From VXOI01 sp965197575 (GTDB taxonomy: Bacteria; Chloroflexota; Dehalococcoidia; Lucifugimonadales; UBA3495): 64,000 bases of DNA. The notes beneath the pieces were generated by a model. That model did not search any database. It had not been told where the DNA came from and saw only the letters and a program-made list of their open reading frames with translations. The position numbers were made by a program, and so were the translations under genes. The stretch spans positions 1,302,001-1,366,000 of the forward strand of contig OZ240214.1 of assembly GCA_965197575.1 (NCBI GenBank), in the 5' to 3' direction. Positions 61,329 through 64,000 of this stretch are shown here, one piece after another; within the stretch, counting starts at the first letter, position 1; each line of letters starts with the position of its first letter.

Positions 61329-63359
61329 ATGCTCTACCGCACTTACCATTACTCCCGATGGGACGGCACCCAAAGCATCTTCGACGTCGACGCCGATGAG
61401 TTGATGGACCTGCTGTCGGACGACGTGCTCAATCAGGGCGACATCATGCAGGCGCTCCGGGACCTCTTCCGACAGGGTATGCAGAACCGAGACGGCCAGC
61501 AGTTGCCCGGCCTACGGGACTTGATGGAGCGGTTGAAGAACCAGCGCCGCCAGCAGATGCAGCAACACAACATGGACTCGGTGCTGGACGACTTGCAGGA
61601 ACGCCTGGACGACATAATCCGAACCGAGCGCGAGGGAATTCAGCGGCGGGTCGAGGAGGCGCGGCAACAGGTCGGGGAAGCCTCCGAAGAGGATCGGCCC
61701 CAGCAACAGGCGCTGCTCGACCTGCTGGAACAGCGGGCCAATCGCAACCTGGAGCGTTTGGACAACCTGCCGGACGGGGTCGGCAGCCAGCTCAAGGAAC
61801 TCATGGAGTACGACTTCATGGACCCGGAGGCCCAGCAGAAATTCCAGGAACTGCTGGATATGCTGAAGAGCCAGATGGCCCAGAACATCTCGCAACAGAT
61901 GCAACAGCAAATCCAGAACATGAGCCCGGAGGACATGGCCGCCACCCGCGAGATGATGCGCCAGCTTAACCAGATGATGCGCGACAAGCTGGCCGGACGC
62001 GAGCCCGACTTCGACGGGTTCATGCAACAGTGGGGCTCCATGTTCGGCCCCAACCCGCCCCAGTCCTTCGATGAGCTGATGGAAATGCTCCAGCAACAGT
62101 TGGCCCAGATGCAGTCAATGCTGGACAGCATGTCGCCCGAGGCCCGCCGCGAGATGGAAGAAGCCATGATGCAGGCGCTGGACCCGGAGACCCGCCAGCA
62201 GATGGCCCAGTTCGCCAACCTGATGGAACAGCTAATGCCCATGGACGAGTTGCGCCGCCAGTACCCCTTCTTGGGCGACGACAGCCTGACCATGGAGCAG
62301 GCGATGGAGATGATGCGCGAACTCCAGCAAATGGACCAGTTGGAGGCTGCTCTCCAGGACGCCATGCGCACCGGCGACCTGCGGGACATCGATCCCGACA
62401 AGCTGGCTGAACTGCTGGGCGAGGAGGCCCGCCGCGCTTGGGAGGAACTCGACCGCCTGCGGAAGCTGCTGGAAGAGGCCGGGTACATCACGACGGACGA
62501 CCGGATGGAGCTGACCGCCCGCGGTATTCGCCGCATCGGCCAGAAAGCGCTGAAAGAAGTGTTCGCCCATCTCAAGAAGGACCGGCTCGGCAGCCATCAA
62601 CTCGATACTCGGGGCAGCAACGGCGACCTTCTGGGAGAAACCAAGCTCTACGAGTTCGGCGACCCCTTCCAGGTGGACCTCCAGACCACGGTCAAGAACG
62701 CCGTCTTGCGGGGAGGCCCGGAGGTGCCCGTCCGGTTGAGCCCGCTGGACTTTGAGGTGCATCGCACCGAGCACATGACCAAGGCCGCCACGGTGGTGTT
62801 GCTCGACCAGAGCCGCTCGATGGGCCTGTTCAACAATTTCCAGGCCGCCAAGAAGGTTACGCTGGCGCTATTGGCCCTGATCCGCTCTCAATATCCCAGG
62901 GATTCCCTCCACATCGTCGGCTTCTCCGACTACGCCCGCGAGATCAAAGAGGAAGACCTGGCCAAGGTCAGTTGGAACGCCTGGGTTTCCGGCACCAACC
63001 TGCATCACGCCCTGATGCTCTCCCGGAAATTGCTGTCCAAGGAAAAGGGCGGCACCCGGCAGATTCTCGTGATCACCGACGGCGAGCCCACCGCTCACCT
63101 GGAGGGCGACCGGGCTTTCTTCAGCTACCCGCCCAGCTACCGCACAGAACAGGAAACGTTGAAGGAAGTGCGCCGTTGCACCCAGGAGGACATCCTGATC
63201 AACACCTTCATGTTGGAGAACAACTATCAACTGGTGAACTTCGTGGACCGGATGACCCGCATCAACCGGGGCCGGGCCTTCTACACCAGCGCCGCCAACC
63301 TTGGTGAGTTCGTGCTGGTGGACTACCTGAACAACCGCCGCAAGCGCGTTACAGCGTAG
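61329..63359 (+). CDS. VWA-domain protein with Met/Gln-rich coiled-coil region
   Basis: A 676-residue cytoplasmic protein starting at ATG 61329 after GGGGAGGCG. Residues about 45-390 are unusually rich in Gln, Met, Glu and Leu (many MQQQ, QQMQ and ELMEML words) and predicted coiled coil. A VWA domain follows with MIDAS DQSRS (493-497), a TNLHH loop and ITDGEPT. Such VWA proteins usually work with a MoxR-type or Mg-chelatase-like AAA+ ATPase; none is adjacent here. It may assemble or remodel a partner enzyme; that is inference. Confidence 0.85.
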   Translation: MLYRTYHYSRWDGTQSIFDVDADELMDLLSDDVLNQGDIMQALRDLFRQGMQNRDGQQLPGLRDLMERLKNQRRQQMQQHNMDSVLDDLQERLDDIIRTEREGIQRRVEEARQQVGEASEEDRPQQQALLDLLEQRANRNLERLDNLPDGVGSQLKELMEYDFMDPEAQQKFQELLDMLKSQMAQNISQQMQQQIQNMSPEDMAATREMMRQLNQMMRDKLAGREPDFDGFMQQWGSMFGPNPPQSFDELMEMLQQQLAQMQSMLDSMSPEARREMEEAMMQALDPETRQQMAQFANLMEQLMPMDELRRQYPFLGDDSLTMEQAMEMMRELQQMDQLEAALQDAMRTGDLRDIDPDKLAELLGEEARRAWEELDRLRKLLEEAGYITTDDRMELTARGIRRIGQKALKEVFAHLKKDRLGSHQLDTRGSNGDLLGETKLYEFGDPFQVDLQTTVKNAVLRGGPEVPVRLSPLDFEVHRTEHMTKAATVVLLDQSRSMGLFNNFQAAKKVTLALLALIRSQYPRDSLHIVGFSDYAREIKEEDLAKVSWNAWVSGTNLHHALMLSRKLLSKEKGGTRQILVITDGEPTAHLEGDRAFFSYPPSYRTEQETLKEVRRCTQEDILINTFMLENNYQLVNFVDRMTRINRGRAFYTSAANLGEFVLVDYLNNRRKRVTA

Positions 63360-63383
63360 CTTCCACAGTATCAGATATAATAG

Positions 63384-63791
63384 TTGGGGGATTGGTGGAG
63401 TAGCCGGTGGTTCCGCTTTCATGCGATTGCGGCGCCCTTCGGTATCTTGGTCGCCACGTGGCTGCTGTGTCGCTGGACGTCGGGGCACTGGGAGTGTTGG
63501 GACAAACCGGAATTGGTCGCGTCACTCGTCGACCTGGGGGCGGTGACGTATCCAGTCGTGGCTTTATCGGTCGAAGCAGGGGGCCGAGTAATGTTCTGGG
63601 CATTTGAACAATGGAAAAAGGACCGGGCCGAACGTCTGAGACACGAGAAGGAATTCCGAGACCAGATGCGGGCCGAAGGACGGGCCGAGCTAAGAGAAGG
63701 GCTGGCGCGGTGGCTCGCTGAGGGAGGCACTGCGGAGGACTGGTTGGAGCACAGCGCTTTGGAAGATAGCACACCTTCGACTACCCCCTGA
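63384..63791 (+). CDS. Hypothetical membrane-anchored protein
   Basis: A 135-residue frame from TTG 63384 (GTG 63408 is an alternative). Two hydrophobic segments (about residues 14-30 and 44-64) are followed by a charged helix, EQWKKDRAERLRHEKEFRDQM, and an acidic end. I recognise no family. It begins 24 bp after the VWA gene, so it may be co-transcribed. Confidence 0.55.
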   Translation: MGDWWSSRWFRFHAIAAPFGILVATWLLCRWTSGHWECWDKPELVASLVDLGAVTYPVVALSVEAGGRVMFWAFEQWKKDRAERLRHEKEFRDQMRAEGRAELREGLARWLAEGGTAEDWLEHSALEDSTPSTTP

Positions 63792-63871
63792 AGCCGGCGG
63801 ACCCGGATATAGATATACGGACACTGCCTGACAATTGCCGTAGATTCTGATAGGATAAACTCACAAACGAA

Positions 63872-63877
63872 TATAAT
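63872..63877 (+). promoter_or_regulatory. -10 element before the PyrR leader
   Basis: TATAAT at 63872-63877 places transcription start near 63884, just ahead of the PyrR-binding loop. A -35 is weak (CTGATA at 63847-63852, spacer 19). Confidence 0.45.
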
Positions 63878-63883
63878 GACGGA

Positions 63884-64000
63884 CACACTTTTAAGGCAGT
63901 CCAGAGAGGCTGGCAAAGTGGAATGTCCCGCACTCGCCAACAGGCCCTACCGTTGCGGTACGGAACAGCAAACCCTTGCCACCTTTCAGGCAAGGGTTTT
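63884..64000 (+). ncRNA. PyrR-binding attenuator leader of a pyrimidine operon
   Basis: The sequence AGTCCAGAGAGGCTGGCAAA (63898-63917) matches the conserved PyrR-binding loop of pyr mRNA leaders. It is followed after 50 bp by an intrinsic terminator at the window edge. PyrR bound to UMP stabilises the binding loop and so favours termination. The regulated genes (probably pyrR, pyrB, pyrC and so on) lie beyond 64000. Confidence 0.85.
63970..64000 (+). terminator. Attenuator terminator of the PyrR leader
   Basis: An 11-bp stem AAACCCTTGCC (63970-63980) / GGCAAGGGTTT (63989-63999), with T-rich 3' end running into the window boundary. Confidence 0.8.

Noticed and set aside
63781..63993. Minus-strand open frame at the right end
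   Set aside because: It is antisense to the PyrR leader and its terminator; no ribosome site or homology.

Overview
The window is a G+C-rich bacterial chromosome segment densely packed with genes on both strands. Several features together suggest a member of the Chloroflexota, of the marine SAR202 or Dehalococcoidia-like type: a CobN plus fused ChlI-ChlD cobaltochelatase with CbtA/CbtB, a fused gamma-delta 2-oxoacid:ferredoxin oxidoreductase subunit, and a mixed catabolic repertoire (luciferase-like flavin monooxygenases, a Rieske dioxygenase, CaiB CoA-transferases, PEP-mutase/isocitrate-lyase-fold lyases). This placement is inference; there is no rRNA gene in the window to anchor it.

Region 1 (1-8886) is a cobalt/cobalamin block. 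It holds the 3' part of cobN, a small protein of unknown function, an alpha/beta hydrolase, then a consensus promoter, a cobalamin riboswitch and an intrinsic terminator in front of cbtB, cbtA and a fused AAA+/VWA chelatase protein. Region 2 (8883-10512) is a low-G+C island on the minus strand: a nucleotidyltransferase-fold gene overlapping a DUF262 (GmrSD/ParB-like) gene, which looks like a defence module. Region 3 (10712-21952) is housekeeping: glyS, a PemK/MazF-like toxin with an uncharacterised partner, birA, two tandem SDRs (the second lacking its catalytic residues), then a histidine cluster hisZ-hisG-(zinc phospholipase C-like)-hisD-hisC-hisB. Region 4 (21954-30953) is mixed: hicBA, an enoyl-CoA hydratase, a small aspartic protease, a TPP enzyme, a DUF971 protein, an FmdB zinc ribbon, an FAD oxidoreductase, a large multidomain lipoprotein with a metalloprotease domain, and about 1 kb of decayed DNA containing a CoA-transferase remnant.

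Region 5 (30954-40745) starts with a cysteinyl-tRNA synthetase fused in frame to a GT2-type glycosyltransferase domain, the most unusual gene here. It is followed by the B12-related GTPase meaB, hpf with its own promoter and terminators, a slipin/nfeD pair, and a three-gene 2-oxoacid:ferredoxin oxidoreductase operon. Region 6 (40761-50953) is catabolic: Rieske dioxygenase alpha (interrupted by an in-frame TGA) and beta, two luciferase-like monooxygenases, a meta-cleavage-type hydrolase, a PEP-mutase-fold lyase, a quinone-reductase-like MDR, a 2-hydroxyacid dehydrogenase and an L-2-hydroxyglutarate oxidase, with a small HEPN gene pair inserted. Region 7 (51124-64000) holds a MaoC/plsX/fabG lipid cluster, an amidohydrolase, a second PEP-mutase-fold lyase, a DUF2157/GDYXXLXY membrane pair, an isochorismatase-fold hydrolase, two tandem CaiB-type CoA-transferases, a Met/Gln-rich VWA protein and, at the right edge, a PyrR-type attenuator leader for a pyrimidine operon lying outside the window.

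Several dispersed intergenic repeat families recur: ACCACAGAG hairpins, AATTCTCAATTC-type hairpins, and a CCCTCTCC...GGGTTAGGG element. Convergent genes often share palindromic stop-codon bases.
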